Position numbers and translations under genes: made by a program. DNA of 64,000 nt from NCBI GenBank assembly GCA_000499405.2, contig HG738137.1, positions 27,649,756 to 27,713,755 of the forward strand, given 5' to 3'. Shown here piece by piece: positions 1 to 38,384 of the stretch (position 1 is the first letter of the stretch; the number at the start of each line of letters is the position of its first letter). The stretch comes from Onchocerca volvulus (Eukaryota; Nematoda; Chromadorea; Rhabditida; Onchocercidae). Under the pieces are notes generated by a model. It was not told where the DNA came from, did not search any database, and saw nothing but the letters and a program-made list of their open reading frames with translations.

Positions 1-1510
1 GCTCTTTTTTTATTTCCTCAGTTACTTCTTTTTTCAATTATTTGATTATGGAAGAAAAAATAGAACATAACTTACAACGGCGCAACCATTGCGTAATCAT
101 GAAAAATAAAACTCGTAAGAAACAGCATGAAAGACATAGCATATATGGTATCCGTACTAATTGTATCCGTCAATGTTCTCAAAAAAAGAAAAAAAAATTT
201 TTTTTTTTGAAAATTAAACTATTATTTCCATCTTCCTATTCTGCATAAACCGAAACTTTTCAATCCGAAGAAAAATGAAACAATTAATGCAAATCACTCC
301 ATGCTGATAAAGAATTAAAACTATTAGAAGCAACTCCCGATGGTAATTAAAATTGTGGTTAAATTTCAAAAATTATAATAGAACAAACCTAATAACAGGT
401 GTTAACACGTAACCAAAACCAAGAAGTGTGATGAAAGTGTAGAAATGATCTTGAAGATTTCTCGGTCTGATCATATATAAGTAGACAGTATATAAAACCA
501 AGGCAATAGCAAATATCAAAGAAAAATGCTGAACGGAACTTATGGAACTGGTGTTGATGGAATCAAATACCAAATAATAAAATATAATGGCATTGGAGTG
601 AAGCATAACAAGACTAGCACCACATACTGCTTCCATAAATGAATATTCCACTACAGTTACTAAAATTAGAATTTAACAAATAAAACAAAATAATATTTTA
701 TAAAAATTACATAAGAGAAGAATAAAAATTAATCAAAATTGAAGAAATTTGTTTGAAGAGTTAGAAAGCTTGAAGTCCATTCATATTACTCTGAATTATC
801 TAACTGTTATGAATTAAAATTTTAATTTGAAAAAAAAAATTTATTTAAAGAATTTGCAGATTTGAATCGACTGCACAACTCTACATCCATTCATATTACT
901 CCAAATAACTCGACTGCTATGAATTAAAATTCAAGTTCGGAAATATCTACAATTTTTTTTTCCTTTTTTTTTTAAAACATATTAAGCCTTCTATTTCAAA
1001 TCTATCGTAATATAGCTAGTCATTAATATTACCTGGGGTGCTGTACCAATAAATTATCGAATGGTTAGAATCGAAAGAAGCTCAGAAGACCCCCGTAATT
1101 AAAATTTTCCCAACGTTCACATCCTACTGGCTAGGTTGCAAAACTTCAAACTTAAATTTTTATATCCTATAGGCTAAGTTGAAAATGATTTATACGAAAT
1201 ATCGAAAATGTCGTCGATGAATTTCAATGGCCAAATTAGGATAATTTTCGATGAATTTCAATGGCCAAATTAGGATGATAATTTAAGTTTCTATAGATTA
1301 CGATGAAGTTTCAAAATGATAATACAAATCTTTCATAGAAGAAGAAGAAGGAAAAAAACTTAGAACAAACTAACTATTCGTCCTCAGCTCCTTCAGAAAT
1401 TCACTACCACCACTGTATTCATCTTCAAAAGGTTGTCGTTCATATAATATTTTCCGCCATTTCTTTCTTTTTTCCTCTTGCATACTATGATCATTCCTTC
1501 CTCCACCCAT
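1..1510 (-). CDS. PIGC: PIG-C / GPI2, GPI-GlcNAc transferase subunit C (3' end outside window)
   Basis: PIG-C is a multi-pass ER membrane subunit of the enzyme complex that adds N-acetylglucosamine to phosphatidylinositol, the first step of GPI-anchor synthesis. Three exons join in phase: 1510-1375, 659-389 and 177-76; the last ends at a GTAAGT donor and the rest lies left of the window. Exon 1 encodes KWRKILYERQPF and FLKELRTN, matching the conserved N-terminus of the family. Exon 2 encodes hydrophobic segments ending in YVLTPVIR. Exon 3 continues TLTDTISTDTIYAMSF, nearly identical to the family block TLTESVSTDTIYAMS. The ATG at 1510 is chosen because an acceptor-like TTTCAG ends at 1546, leaving a 35-nt leader; the frame stays open up to that site, so a slightly longer N-terminus is possible. 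The gene is divergent from the LYST gene. Family assignment is firm; direct joining of exons 1 and 2, without a small exon between them, is inferred from phase only. Confidence 0.85.
776..931. repeat. Diverged ~46 bp direct duplication in PIG-C intron 1
   Basis: The segment 776-821 recurs at 886-931: both begin TCCATTCATATTACT and end ATGAATTAAAATT, with a few substitutions between. It lies wholly within the first PIG-C intron. Confidence 0.7.
1214..1284. repeat. 34 bp tandem duplication in PIG-C intron 1
   Basis: Two adjacent copies, 1214-1247 and 1248-1284, share TCGATGAATTTCAATGG followed by CCAAATTAGGAT exactly. The copy ends differ by a few bases. No function is apparent. Confidence 0.85.
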
Positions 1511-2289
1511 AGCCTTCGGATGGACATTCAGAATTAACTGATGACCTGAAATTAATGATTGATCTGAAGCACGTCAATCTGTATCATTACTACCAAAACT
1601 TTCGAATCTACCAAAATATTTCGAACATGTAGGAATGATATAAGGTTTCAAATTCATACTTCTCTAAAACATAAAAGATTCCATGCAATTCTAGGAAGTT
1701 CGTCCGTTATCAGAATCTACGGAAATCACCGCATAAGTAAACTACACAACGTGAAATCTTACGCGACATAAAAACTCAAACCTTGCTTAGGGGTAATTTA
1801 AGGACGGCCTATTTTGAAGCGTTAAAGGATTGACGTGAGCATGTCTTCAGATGGCCAGTATATTAGACTTCTCTTTTTTTCAATTATTTGTTTTCTTCAT
1901 CCTTCACGCGTTGACATAAGCGTATCTAGTTGACGTGAGTGACGTGAGGATGTCTTCAGATGGCCAGCAAATCAGCTTTTTGATTTTTTTCAAATTGTTT
2001 ATTTTCATCTTTCACAGATTAAATCTTACGTGAGCGTATCTAATGAACATCAATTAAAGCATATGTCAATACTTAAAACTTAATCTTTCGGAATAATCTT
2101 TGTGGGATTAATTAATAGATCAGTAATTAATTAAATTAAATTAAATTAATTGAAATGTAAGTTGCACAGACAATATACAAAAGTGCTCATAGTGATGGAT
2201 AAAGTGTAAGACCATGAAAATATCCAAAAATACTCACAGTGATGGACGAATCATACAATTACGGAAGAGATAATTTATTGTAGGAATGT
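1511..2289. promoter_or_regulatory. Shared upstream region of PIG-C (minus) and LYST (plus)
   Basis: The start codons of the divergent PIG-C and LYST genes are about 780 bp apart and no open gene lies between them, so both promoters should sit here (inference). A probable splice-leader or cis acceptor (TTATTGTAG) ends at 2283, seven bases before the LYST ATG at 2290. Repeated TGACGTGAG motifs occur at 1831, 1931 and 1940. No TATA box can be assigned in such AT-rich DNA. Confidence 0.5.
1831..2041. repeat. ~100 bp tandem duplication between PIG-C and LYST
   Basis: Copy 1 (1831-1930) and copy 2 (1940-2041) both start with TGACGTGAG, followed within a few bases by ATGTCTTCAGATGGCCAG. They continue through a T-rich stretch and end in GCGTATCTA. 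Copies are diverged in the T-rich middle. The unit carries a CRE-like TGACGT core. Confidence 0.75.
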
Positions 2290-28190
<25,901 letters not shown>

Positions 28191-30509
28191 ACTTTTTTGG
28201 TATCACTGCGTGTCAATTCTTTTTTTTTTTTTTTTTTTCATCTTGCAATATTTCTTGAAATGACTGTTTGCTTTAAGTTAATTTTTGTTTTGTTTTTTTT
28301 GTCTTGTTACATTGAGAATTATGATTGTTGTCAATTTTCTTTTACCATATATAGAATTGATATTATCTGAATTGCCTTCGCCAGTCTAATAATATTTGAA
28401 CATTCAGGATTGATTTAATCCATCTTGTTTTTCCGATAATTTTCATCGTCTTCGTTATTACTCCAAATCATGTTCTATTATTCTAGTTAAACACACTGGC
28501 TTTAGTTATTAGCTTGATTTTGCATGTTTCTACAATGCTTCAAAATAGTTTTATGGCATTTTAGTTAATTATTTTGCCATGCTTACAATGTTATACTGCA
28601 GTAGCGCAGACGTTAATTATTAGAAGGCTAGTCTAGTTTAGGCTTCTTTCCTTTTACGAATATGAGGACTGCTATTTTAATGTGATTTTCCCATAATTAA
28701 GATGAAAAATAAGAAGAGGAACAGATATTAAATATAATTACAAGTCGGTGTCTTCAAGATCCAAAGTCAATGTTTGGATTTCGTAAATCAGTCCGCTAAT
28801 GTTCCCTTTGTTTCAGCGATTCATAAAGTGATGTTTTTCTATTACTTCATTTCTAGTCTTGTGTTGCTCTTCGTTTTATGCTATTCTTTTGTAAATTATG
28901 TTTCTTTATCGTCGGGTTAGCGTAAAGCTTGCTCAACTTATTCGTTTTTACGCTTTCTTAATTTTTTCACTTTTGTCTTTCTTTTAATTAAATTGTTGCG
29001 TTGTGAACATTGCTGATATATAATATTTGGATTCTCACTTGGTTCATTTATTTGTTTATTTTATATTATTTGGTTTAAGTGATAGTTTTTTAGGTTTTAA
29101 CTAAAGTATGATTGAAAATTTTTCTGCTTTATTTTATACACTTAAGATTTTAAATCTCTTTCATAAATTTAAATGTGATAATTTGATTACATCTTTTTTC
29201 GAAAATTCATTTTCAATAAAGTGAAACATGAGAATCTATTCGCAGATCTATTTTACAAATTGTTTAAAGTCTTTTCCCTTAATTTTGCTCATTACAATCA
29301 GTGCTTTTTTTTCTTTTTTTTTGAATGAAAAAGGGATTTTATTATTTTCAATGGTTTTCGGTTGTTTGGTTTTCATCCACTTCAATGTATGTTAAACTTT
29401 CTTAATTGTTGTCAGGAATTTACAAAATAAACAATTCAAAAAATTGCCAAGTTTTAACATTGTTAATATTTTAAGTTAATTACCGAGATTAATTTTTGCA
29501 AGTTTTTGGAATGAGACTTGAATGCTCAAATTTAGATAATTTTAGCTATCTGCTGTCTTCTACAGCAATTTAAAATGTAAGGATATTTCTAAGTCTTAAT
29601 TAGTTATATTTTTGCAAAATTTGATTATTCAATGACATTTAAGGCGACAGAAAAAGAAATGCTTTAACAAATTCATTTAGTAATTAATGGAGTAGATTTG
29701 TCAGGGAAAGGAGAAAAAATCTTTTTTCATTAAAACCCATAGCTGCTGCTCCTATTATGATGACTCGAAATAGCATGCATCATCATGCAAGCAGCGCGCA
29801 CTACATTCTCAATTAATTTCCATATTTGCGTGACACATTCTAAAGTTGAGGATTAAGTTGTGATTGAATTAGTGATACACTTGAAATACATTATTTATCA
29901 TTACAAATCTACTTGTTTTATTTTTATTTCTGGCAGTTTTTTTTCCTTTTTTTTATTTTATTTCGAAAACATAATGTATATTATTGGAATAAATGGAAAA
30001 TTGTAATTGTCTAATTTCAAGTTGCAAATTTGTCATTGATAAAATTCTAACATTCATGTCACATTTTATCACCTTTTTAAAAATATTCCTTTGAATCAAT
30101 TATCATTGTTATATTAACGATTTGATTGAATAATATTTCGAAATTTATACTTTGTTCATATGAAGTTTTCATTTCAAAATTTATTGTATTCCTCAAAAAT
30201 AGAGATCAAAATTATTGAATTTTGTAATGATTGGTCTTTCAGTTTTTAGTCCAGATCATTTAGTCATCGATATCGATTGGAATATTTGTCAATTTCGTGA
30301 ACGAGTTGTAATTTATGGCAAGTGATGTTTTATAGCTGTTTCAATTATTAGTATCAAATTTGATCTTGCAAAATTCGGAATAATTCTGTTAGTTTTTTTT
30401 TTCTTTTTTCAAATCATCATTTTTAATTTTAGAAGAAAAGGAAATTTCAGAGTAATTCAAAAGACATTCTAAAATAAACTTATTGGAGAAATATCATCAT
30501 TCATTCATT
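28191..30509. other. Convergent intergenic region between LYST and fax-1
   Basis: No supported exon lies here. It holds the 3' UTRs of two convergent genes; an AATAAA occurs near 29216. It is T-rich on the plus strand up to about 29.7 kb. A GC-richer patch at 29740-29800 (GCATGCATCATCATGCAAGC) stands out and can form a weak hairpin. Confidence 0.6.
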
Positions 30510-33500
30510 TCATCCATTGTACATTTTATAAATGATTTTGTCGATCGATGTATTTCCAAATGTAGCTATAAAAAACATTCGTTCAATTTTTTCAGCACTT
30601 ATAGTTCGCAAAAGTGGTAGGAGAAGAAGTAATCGGCCAAATCTGCAAGAATAACATCATCTGAAAGAAATCGAGAAAAATCATAATTATAATCTAATCA
30701 TAATCATAATATAATCAATAATTCCACCTATTTTAAGCTTATTATGCATATAATAACTTTAGTACGTATATGGCCAAACTTGAAAATCTCAATAGCATGT
30801 TTGCAAAATTATTTTGTTAAAAAAAAAAAGGAATTCAACTGAAAGTGAAAAATTCGCATATAAAATTGTGAAAATTAATTATTCAAAAATTGCAACAAAG
30901 GAAAAACCTTGCCGGCGATGAATTCATTGTATGCCTTGCCAAAGTTTGCTGTGCCTGATCTTGTAAATCTTCAACTTGAACTAAATTCTTCAATCCTCTT
31001 GTTTCTAAAGTATTTATAGGTTTTGCGAATAATGTCGCTACCAAAAAAAAAGGGAACTTATTAAATATGAAGAGTTCTATTAGATATAAAAATTTAATAT
31101 TACAGCATTTCAGCAATTCAAAATTTTATTTTCAATCAGTTAAAAGCCAAATTGTTTGGGAACTATATAAAACAAATTTTAGTAATGATTAATTTATGAA
31201 TTTAATTAAAACTAATAATAATAATCATTTGTTTCACTTTTGTTTATTATATTTCTAATTTTATATAACTTTTTAATAAATACTTCAGAAAAGTGAAAAT
31301 TTTGCAAATTTCTAAAAATAAATTGCATTTTAACGAATTTATTGAAAAAATTAAGAGCAAACAAATTTATTGATTACAAATACTAATTGTTTAAAAAATT
31401 ATAAACGAATGAATTCATTAATTGCAAATATTGATTATTCGAAAGATTGGTAATAACTAAATTCATTAATTACAATTACTAATTACTTAAGGAATTAGTA
31501 ACAAACAAATCCATTGATTGCAAATATTAATTAAAATTCAGAAAATAGACATTTACTAAAATTAAATTTGTTGAAACCATCGTTTCTATTAGGAAAAAAC
31601 ACTTTCGAAACGAAATAGGTTGGATTGAATGAACGAACATGTTAAGCAACTTTAATCAAATTTTTCAATAAATTGGAGCAAAGTGGATAGATGGATGATC
31701 GAGAAAAGGAAATGCATTTTAATTAGCTTTTTACTTTCTTTTTACTGTAGCCTAGGCTAGCGCCTCAATTATCTTGGCACTTATAATTCCTTCCCTTTCT
31801 TGTCCTTTTCTCCCTCTCTCCCTCCCTCTCTTTCTTTTCTCTCTCTCTCTCTCTTTCTCTCTTTTATTCATCGAATACTTAAATGGGTATTAAATCATCA
31901 ACTAAAATTGATATCATTTCATCTTATGGCCGCCAAATCAATCTAGAATTAAAATTCGAGCGCTAATTAAATTACACTTTAATTTGTTTGTTTACTTTTG
32001 GTTATTTGTCGGATAAATACAGTAAGCGAACGATGAATGCTTCTTCCTTCATAATAATTGTTATTAGAAATGGAAATTTTTAAGAAATCTATTTCTGGGA
32101 GAAATTAAATTGAAATATTCCTGTAAAATGTAAAATCCAAAATAAAACGTCGCCAGAAATGAGTGATCAAAGTTTTTTAAACTTTCAAAAATTCCAACTT
32201 TTTATGTTTGATTTTAAAAACATTATCATCGAAGTATTTAAAGTATTATCTGTCATTCAGAAGAAGAATATTGAATATGATAAGACAAAGCTGAATAATA
32301 CTGTCATATAAATTGACTGCCGTTTTTAAAGCTGATAAAAATGATAAGTTTCTTGAGCTGATAGAAAAGTGATAAAAAATAACGAGCAATGAATGGTCCT
32401 AATTGATGTATCAAGAAAGTGATAAGATAAGAAGTTAAAGGATTTGAATACATCTGTTTGTTTGCACTTTATTTATTAGATTTTTTAATCATTCGAAATA
32501 GCAATAGGTCATAGCTTATTATTCTAAAAGTACGGAATTTCTAACTTCCCGAAAAATTGTTCCTTACTGTAATAAAAATAGAAATTGATTGAAAAATTCG
32601 TAATTTTTTTTTCAAGTCATTTTTGCTGTTTTTGAGTCTAAAAAAAAAATGTAAAAAAAATTAGTGAATTTAAAATTTTTCAACAATTATTGAATCTAAA
32701 TTTCATCTATTTCTTGCCTAGGATGCTCATTTTATTTCTGATTATGCATTTGTCATGGCGTTTCATTACTATCATTTCAATTTCTTCTAATTTCAAGTTT
32801 TATTTTATTTTGGAATTAAAGTTAGAATTTGAAAGATAATTAAATGAACAATGAATATTTAAAATATCAGCTTACCTGGCCTAAACAATACTAAAGCTTT
32901 TAAGCAAGCAAATTCGCCATGATCGATGCCATAGGAACGAATTCGAATGAATAAATCGTTCAAATAACGAAAACTGGAAGGGTCAATTTGTGAAGCATTC
33001 AGTAATGGACATTTTTCCATTGGAAGTGACCATTGGAATACACTGAGAAGAAAAAGGTCACACCAATTTTCTTCCAACAATTTCAGCTAAAATAGATTAA
33101 AGATTAATTCTATATTTTAAGATATCGATTCTTCTTTTTGCTTTGAATGTGATAAAATTGATTGAATAGACTTTACTTCATTTTACCTGATCACGAAATG
33201 ATAGTGATGCAAATGATGGAAGATTTTTGGCCCATTTAATGGCTAAAAATAAAAATCTTGCTGAAGCTTCTTGAACATTTTCATTTTCAACACCACGACG
33301 AATTTCATCGATTTTTTCATTACCAAATATCTGAATAATTCAGAAGAAAGTTTAAACAATATCTGAGATCGAACTTATTATGCAATTCTCAATAAATGTT
33401 ACTCAAAAAAAAAAAAAAAAAATTTCGAAATGAAAGAATAAGTTTAAAAAAAAAACTAACCTCTGACGAATCCTGTTTACCGGAATCACTAATCGGTGAG

Positions 33501-35817
33501 CAACCTTTTGTTATCAACGCACCGGAAGTGGAATCAGGTATTTCGCCATTCATACAAAGTGCTGTCGTTACCGTGCTATCATATTTACTAATCAAGCGTA
33601 ATATATTTGTCATATATTAATTAAGCGTGTATTAAGCTAATTAAGCGTACTATATTTTCATTTACGTGATATATTACCGTACTATCATATTTACTAATTA
33701 AGCGTAATATAAAGCAAGGGTTGTAAGTTTAAACACTGAGCTTTAGCTATACTAAGTTAAATTAAAAGTATGTTAGTAAATTAAATGTAGGTCAGTAAGT
33801 TAAAAGTAAATCAATTGAATTAAAAGTAAGTACGACAAATTTTCGAAATCTTTTCAAAACTTTTTATGATTTTGATAAATATATCCAGCAAATTCAAATA
33901 ATAAATGCTTAAATATCTATGCTAGTGATTTCTCAAAAATTTGAACGTTTAATGAATGTTGAAATCATTTGATTAAAAATGTTTAATTGATAAATAGTTG
34001 ATAACATTTAATTAGACCGAAAATATCTAATTCGAAAGACTAATAGATAAATAATACAAATAATACAGAAAAAAGCCTGCAAAAGTGAGATAAACAGGAA
34101 AAAACCTGCAAAAAGTAGAACAGTTGTTGTTTTATATATTAATTAATTATTGATTGATCAGGTATTGATTAATATGGAAGATTACAAAATTAATTACTTA
34201 CTTGTAAAAACCAGAAGATGTTGAAAAATCCGCTTCATTTTGCGGAAGAACTGTAGCTGTATTACGTGGTTGCCGCTCATTTTGTACAGCTTGAAAATGA
34301 TTCATTAATTTGAGAAAGTTACGGTGTGAGTTACAGTATCAGTTCGTAAAAATTATGATACAAATACCTGTTTTCTAATTTGATTTTTTAAGAAAATAAA
34401 AAATAATTACCATCTTTATTCATCCCTTTGTTAAGGCATTTTTTAAGTCTACAAGCTTGGCATTGATTACGATGTGCCTTATCAACGATACACGAACCGG
34501 TACCAGCTTGACATCGATAAATTAATCGACGTCGTACACTTCGTTTGAAAAAGCCACTACAACCATTGCATGCTAGAATTCCTGTAAACAAAAACTTCTT
34601 CAAAATTCACTTAATAATTAATCTAATTGATTCATTTCCATATGAAAATACTCGAAAAAAAAAGAAAAAATTAAGAAATATTAAATATAACATTTACTTT
34701 CACTTATCATTACCTTAAGTATCAAAAATTGATTCTTTAATTAATTTTGATTTTAAAAAATTAGCAAAAATGAAGGTGTAAATGAATTACCGTAGTGTTT
34801 TCCGCTTGATACATCACCACAAACAGCACAGGAAAGTGCAGGTGATGCTGGTGCCGGACTTTGTGTTGTATTCATCGAACAGAACGAATTTACTGAAATT
34901 GTTGTCGGATCCGGTTCCATTACACTATTCATCGATGATCTTCAGGCAAAAAAAAATTCTGTTTAAAATTAAATTTTGAAAAGAAATTGCAATTTTTAAG
35001 AAAGGTTTTTAGGAAAATTTTGAAAAAATTATTTTGCCAATTTTATGTTTAATTTCAATTTTTGAAAAGAATGACTTCTTACAGGACGTGTGTACTATTT
35101 GAAACTTTTAAACAATTCAATCAACTTTAGTTAAATTAGCTGAAAAAATTGTCCAAATTGTCTTAATTGAAAAATTTGTTATGAATGGAAGTATTTTAAA
35201 CGTCGATTCAAATTTCTTGAAATTTTCGAACTTCTTTAAATATCAAATTCATATATTTTGGCTTACAATTGATGTGGAAAGCGATGTACCGCAGCGTTCA
35301 TCGCAGCTGACATCGCAGCCGCTGCGGCAAATGAAGACATATAAGATGATGGTAAAAATCCTGGTGCCATAAATATCGGAGATTGATAGGTAAATAATGG
35401 TCTTGGAGTTGGAGTTGGGATTGGAATTGAAGTTGTATTTCTGCTAGAAGTTGCAGTATTACATTGATCATCAAAATTATGCTTCTCAGCTTGACCGGAA
35501 TCTGAAATTTAAAAATTTTCGCATTCAAAAATAGCTTCTATAATGAAAGAAGACTAGTGGGTATTGTTAGCTACAGTCTTTTTTCTTGAATGTGGCCTGA
35601 ATAAGTGCTAAATAATTGGCGGAAATGAAGTTAGATGCTTGGATATTTTACTAATGAAGGCGAAAAATCATATTTCCAACGTATTTATACCTTTCCAGTG
35701 GGTTGTTGTTGCTGTTGATACTGTAATATCATGAGTGGAATTAGTTGAATAATTTAGCGGATGTTCTTGCAGTTGCTCATCAAAAATTTGCCGTTTTGGT
35801 GATTCGTGAGAATTCAT
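30510..35817 (-). CDS. fax-1: FAX-1 / NR2E3 nuclear hormone receptor
   Basis: Nuclear receptor of the PNR/FAX-1 (NR2E3) group; the Caenorhabditis orthologue specifies neuron identity and axon pathfinding. Ten exons join in phase to 504 residues: 35817-35691, 35501-35267, 34939-34791, 34581-34411, 34289-34202, 33587-33461, 33330-33187, 33086-32876, 31037-30908 and 30642-30510. The N-terminus is Ser/Thr/Pro-rich with an Ala/Met patch. The DNA-binding domain starts [14 protein letters not shown], then the diagnostic P-box [20 protein letters not shown], the second finger [10 protein letters not shown], and [12 protein letters not shown]. The ligand-binding domain includes [32 protein letters not shown] and [15 protein letters not shown]. 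It ends [11 protein letters not shown], the helix-12 region. The P-box Asn is typical of this group. An in-frame ATG 19 codons upstream (35874) is an alternative start. Convergent with LYST. Confidence 0.93.
31340..31535. repeat. Degenerate ~55-60 bp tandem repeat in fax-1 intron
   Basis: At least three imperfect copies of a unit resembling AACAAATTCATTGATTGCAA followed by ATATTAATTATT and an AATT-rich tail run through the large intron between exons 31037-30908 and 33086-32876. Copies are diverged, so the borders are approximate. Confidence 0.55.
31790..31864. repeat. (CT)n-rich tract in fax-1 intron
   Basis: Pyrimidine-only stretch of CCCTCTCTC and CTCTCTCTCTCTC units within the largest fax-1 intron, close to a GC-richer word (CCTAGGCTAGCGCC) near 31750. 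Confidence 0.9.
33568..33712. repeat. Duplicated 3' splice-site segment of fax-1
   Basis: The start of the fax-1 exon 33587-33461 plus its upstream intron bases (33568-33605) recurs at 33677-33712 with two or three substitutions. Both copies contain CTATCATATTTACTAAT on the plus strand, which is the complement of ATTAG followed by TAAATATGATAG. The outer copy therefore carries a second, intact AG acceptor about 109 bp upstream. Confidence 0.8.
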
Positions 35818-36059
35818 AATTATTTCGAAAAACTTTACAATGTCAAAGTTTCCAGAATAAATTTTCCGGTTCAAATTGTATTGTAAGAAGAGTAGAGAAG
35901 ATAAAATCGATTGGACGAATAAATAAAAAATGAATTAGAAATTTTAAATCATAAAAGATTGAAAGGTCATCATGTTAGCATCAGTCTTAATAAGTTGAAA
36001 TTAAAATGCAGAAGAATTCAAACATCGAACCGATTTGGATAAAACTTGGCTGATTAAAC

Positions 36060-36330
36060 GATGGTACAGTATAGTTTAGGCCTAGGCCTAGCTTCGGAGC
36101 AACAAGCAGGAAGTAAGGAGCCACAGAGCAGAATTTAGAGAGCAGGCGTTAATGCTCGAGTGGGAAAGTAGGTGGCAACATCGATATAGCAGAAGTGAAA
36201 GCATGCTGCATGCACATGCACTACAACACGCCATCTGCTTGCTGCTTCTGCTGTCATATTATTGGCTGTCATAAGGCTCAGTGGTCAGTGATAGATGACC
36301 ACACCTTTGGCCAAATGCTTCCAATGAACT
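36060..36330. promoter_or_regulatory. GC-richer segment upstream of fax-1
   Basis: This segment, 240-510 bp 5' of the fax-1 start codon, is clearly less AT-rich than its surroundings. It holds palindromic words (GCATGCTGCATGC, AGGCCTAGGCCTAG, ATCGAT). No supported exon was found in it. A promoter or enhancer, or a non-coding 5' exon of fax-1, is the likeliest reading, by position only. Confidence 0.35.
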
Positions 36331-38337
36331 TGCTGCAGGAAAAAAAAAAATTGCTCTTTTCTAAATTGGCTTCAAAACTTGGCCCAACTTGACAACACAG
36401 ATGATGGTAAGTTGAATTTATTGATAAGCAAGCATAATCTAACTTTTCAAGAGTTACACCCACAATAAATGTTTTTTTTAACTACCGTAATACAGCTGCT
36501 GTTGCAAAAAAACTTATCTCGAAAGTCATACTTACCTCTATTTCCACTAATGGATTGGGAAAGATGACTTCTTCAAAAGTTGCCAAGCAAGATTGCTACT
36601 GAAATATATTTGCATATTGATAACTGGGCTCTTTTCAATTGGCTTATTTCGCTTTTCTCTATAAATTTCTTAAGTAGACATTTTGGCCATTATTAAAAGT
36701 GCGGTCATTAATATATGATAAACAGATTATTACTCGTAGTCAATATTATTTTATTAATTCGCCGGAATATTTTAAGGCATTTTAAGGCACTTGGCTCAAT
36801 TTACATCTCAATAGGCATATGTTCTAAAGCATAGAATATTTCTTTTTTTTTTTTATCTAAAAACAAAATAAATTGAGCTTTAGTTCAAAACAATACATTT
36901 TTAAGATCATCGGTAATTAAATCGAAAAAATTCATTGAAATCAAATCATTACTAAATGCAAATTTTGTTTTCCAATTTAATGATCTAATCTATATCACTT
37001 AAATTTATTATCAAAACTGCTAATATTATAACTGAATTTTAAATAATATTGCTTCAGAAAAAAGATGTAAAAGAATCCACAAAATAGTATTTTTAAAATT
37101 TTTTAATAGTTTTTTTTTTTGAATATCTTTTCTGATTTTCGTCAAACTATTAAAAGGTTTACATGTATTTTCTTAATTAAATAAACCTCTTTCTTAATTT
37201 AATAAAGAAAGTTTACTAAATTGATTAATTTAATTGGTAAACGTATAATTTTCATGTTAAGCTGTACAACATTTGTATTTTGGTGACAATCGGCAACAAC
37301 AATAATACGATGTCAAGTTGTCCATCCAGTAATTAAATTATTTGAAATGCTGGATCATTCGTTTCTTCAATTTATCCTTCTATTCCCTTCCCTTCTTCCT
37401 ATCCAGCTCTTTGAATTTATTTCAAATTAACAGCAAAAAAATAAATTTGTACTAGAAATTCGCTAGAGAAATGGATGAAAAAGTTGCTTGATAAAACTAT
37501 TTGATAGTTTCAAAAAATAAAAACTAAAAAAAAAAAAGTAAAACGAAAGAAAAAAAACGCTCGAAAATTTCTAATGAATTTCAAAGCCATTTTTTGTTTC
37601 TTTCTTTTTTTTTTTCATTTTTTTTTTTTTTTAAAGCTAAGAAATAGTTTTTTAATCAAGCAATTTCTTCATTTCTAGCAATTTATATTCAAACGCATTT
37701 TTTGATGATTCTTTGCAATTTGGGATAAATCATACGAAATTTCAGAACGGAAATAAATCTTAAAAGACCGAAACAATGCTAAATTATCACCAAATAGTAA
37801 TAATATTTATAAATTCTTGGTAATTTCAAGAAATAAATGAACTTAAATGTAATCATTTTTATGATTGAAACTTCTAATGATCTTCCCATTTTTTTCGTAT
37901 TTCTTTTTTTTTTTTTTTAATATTAACATTGATATTATTATTTGTAACAAAATTATATTTATTAAAATATATAGATTTGCAATCATTTTATTCATTATTC
38001 ACGTTATAAAGTAATTATAATTCAGCCTAATTAGCATTCATAGGTTTTCTCAACTTTTTCTGTTCCAAAATTTATATTTAATCCAGAAAAAAAATGCTAA
38101 TTTCTTTAATAAAATATAATGGTTTTATAGCTGATAGAAGGCCTTGAAAATATAGTCCCGATTAACTTCAGGAAATAATTCTATAACTAAAATTATAGTT
38201 CTAAAGTTAACAATCAAATTAAACTTTACATAATTCAATTTATATATTTTATTTTTTTTTTTAATTTTAATTTAACTCATAATAGTTATGATGGTGGAGT
38301 TATTATTGTAAATGATAATTTGCAAATTTTAGAATTT

Positions 38338-38339
38338 AC

Positions 38340-38384
<45 letters not shown>
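38338..38384. repeat. (ATT)n trinucleotide microsatellite
   Basis: About fifteen uninterrupted ATT units on the plus strand, followed by a short ATC/TCA-rich run at about 38400-38430. Confidence 0.95.

Noticed and set aside
36075..36092. TTTAGGCCTAGGCCTAG resembling the nematode telomere repeat TTAGGC
   Set aside because: Only palindromic GGCCTA words; no run of TTAGGC units in one orientation.
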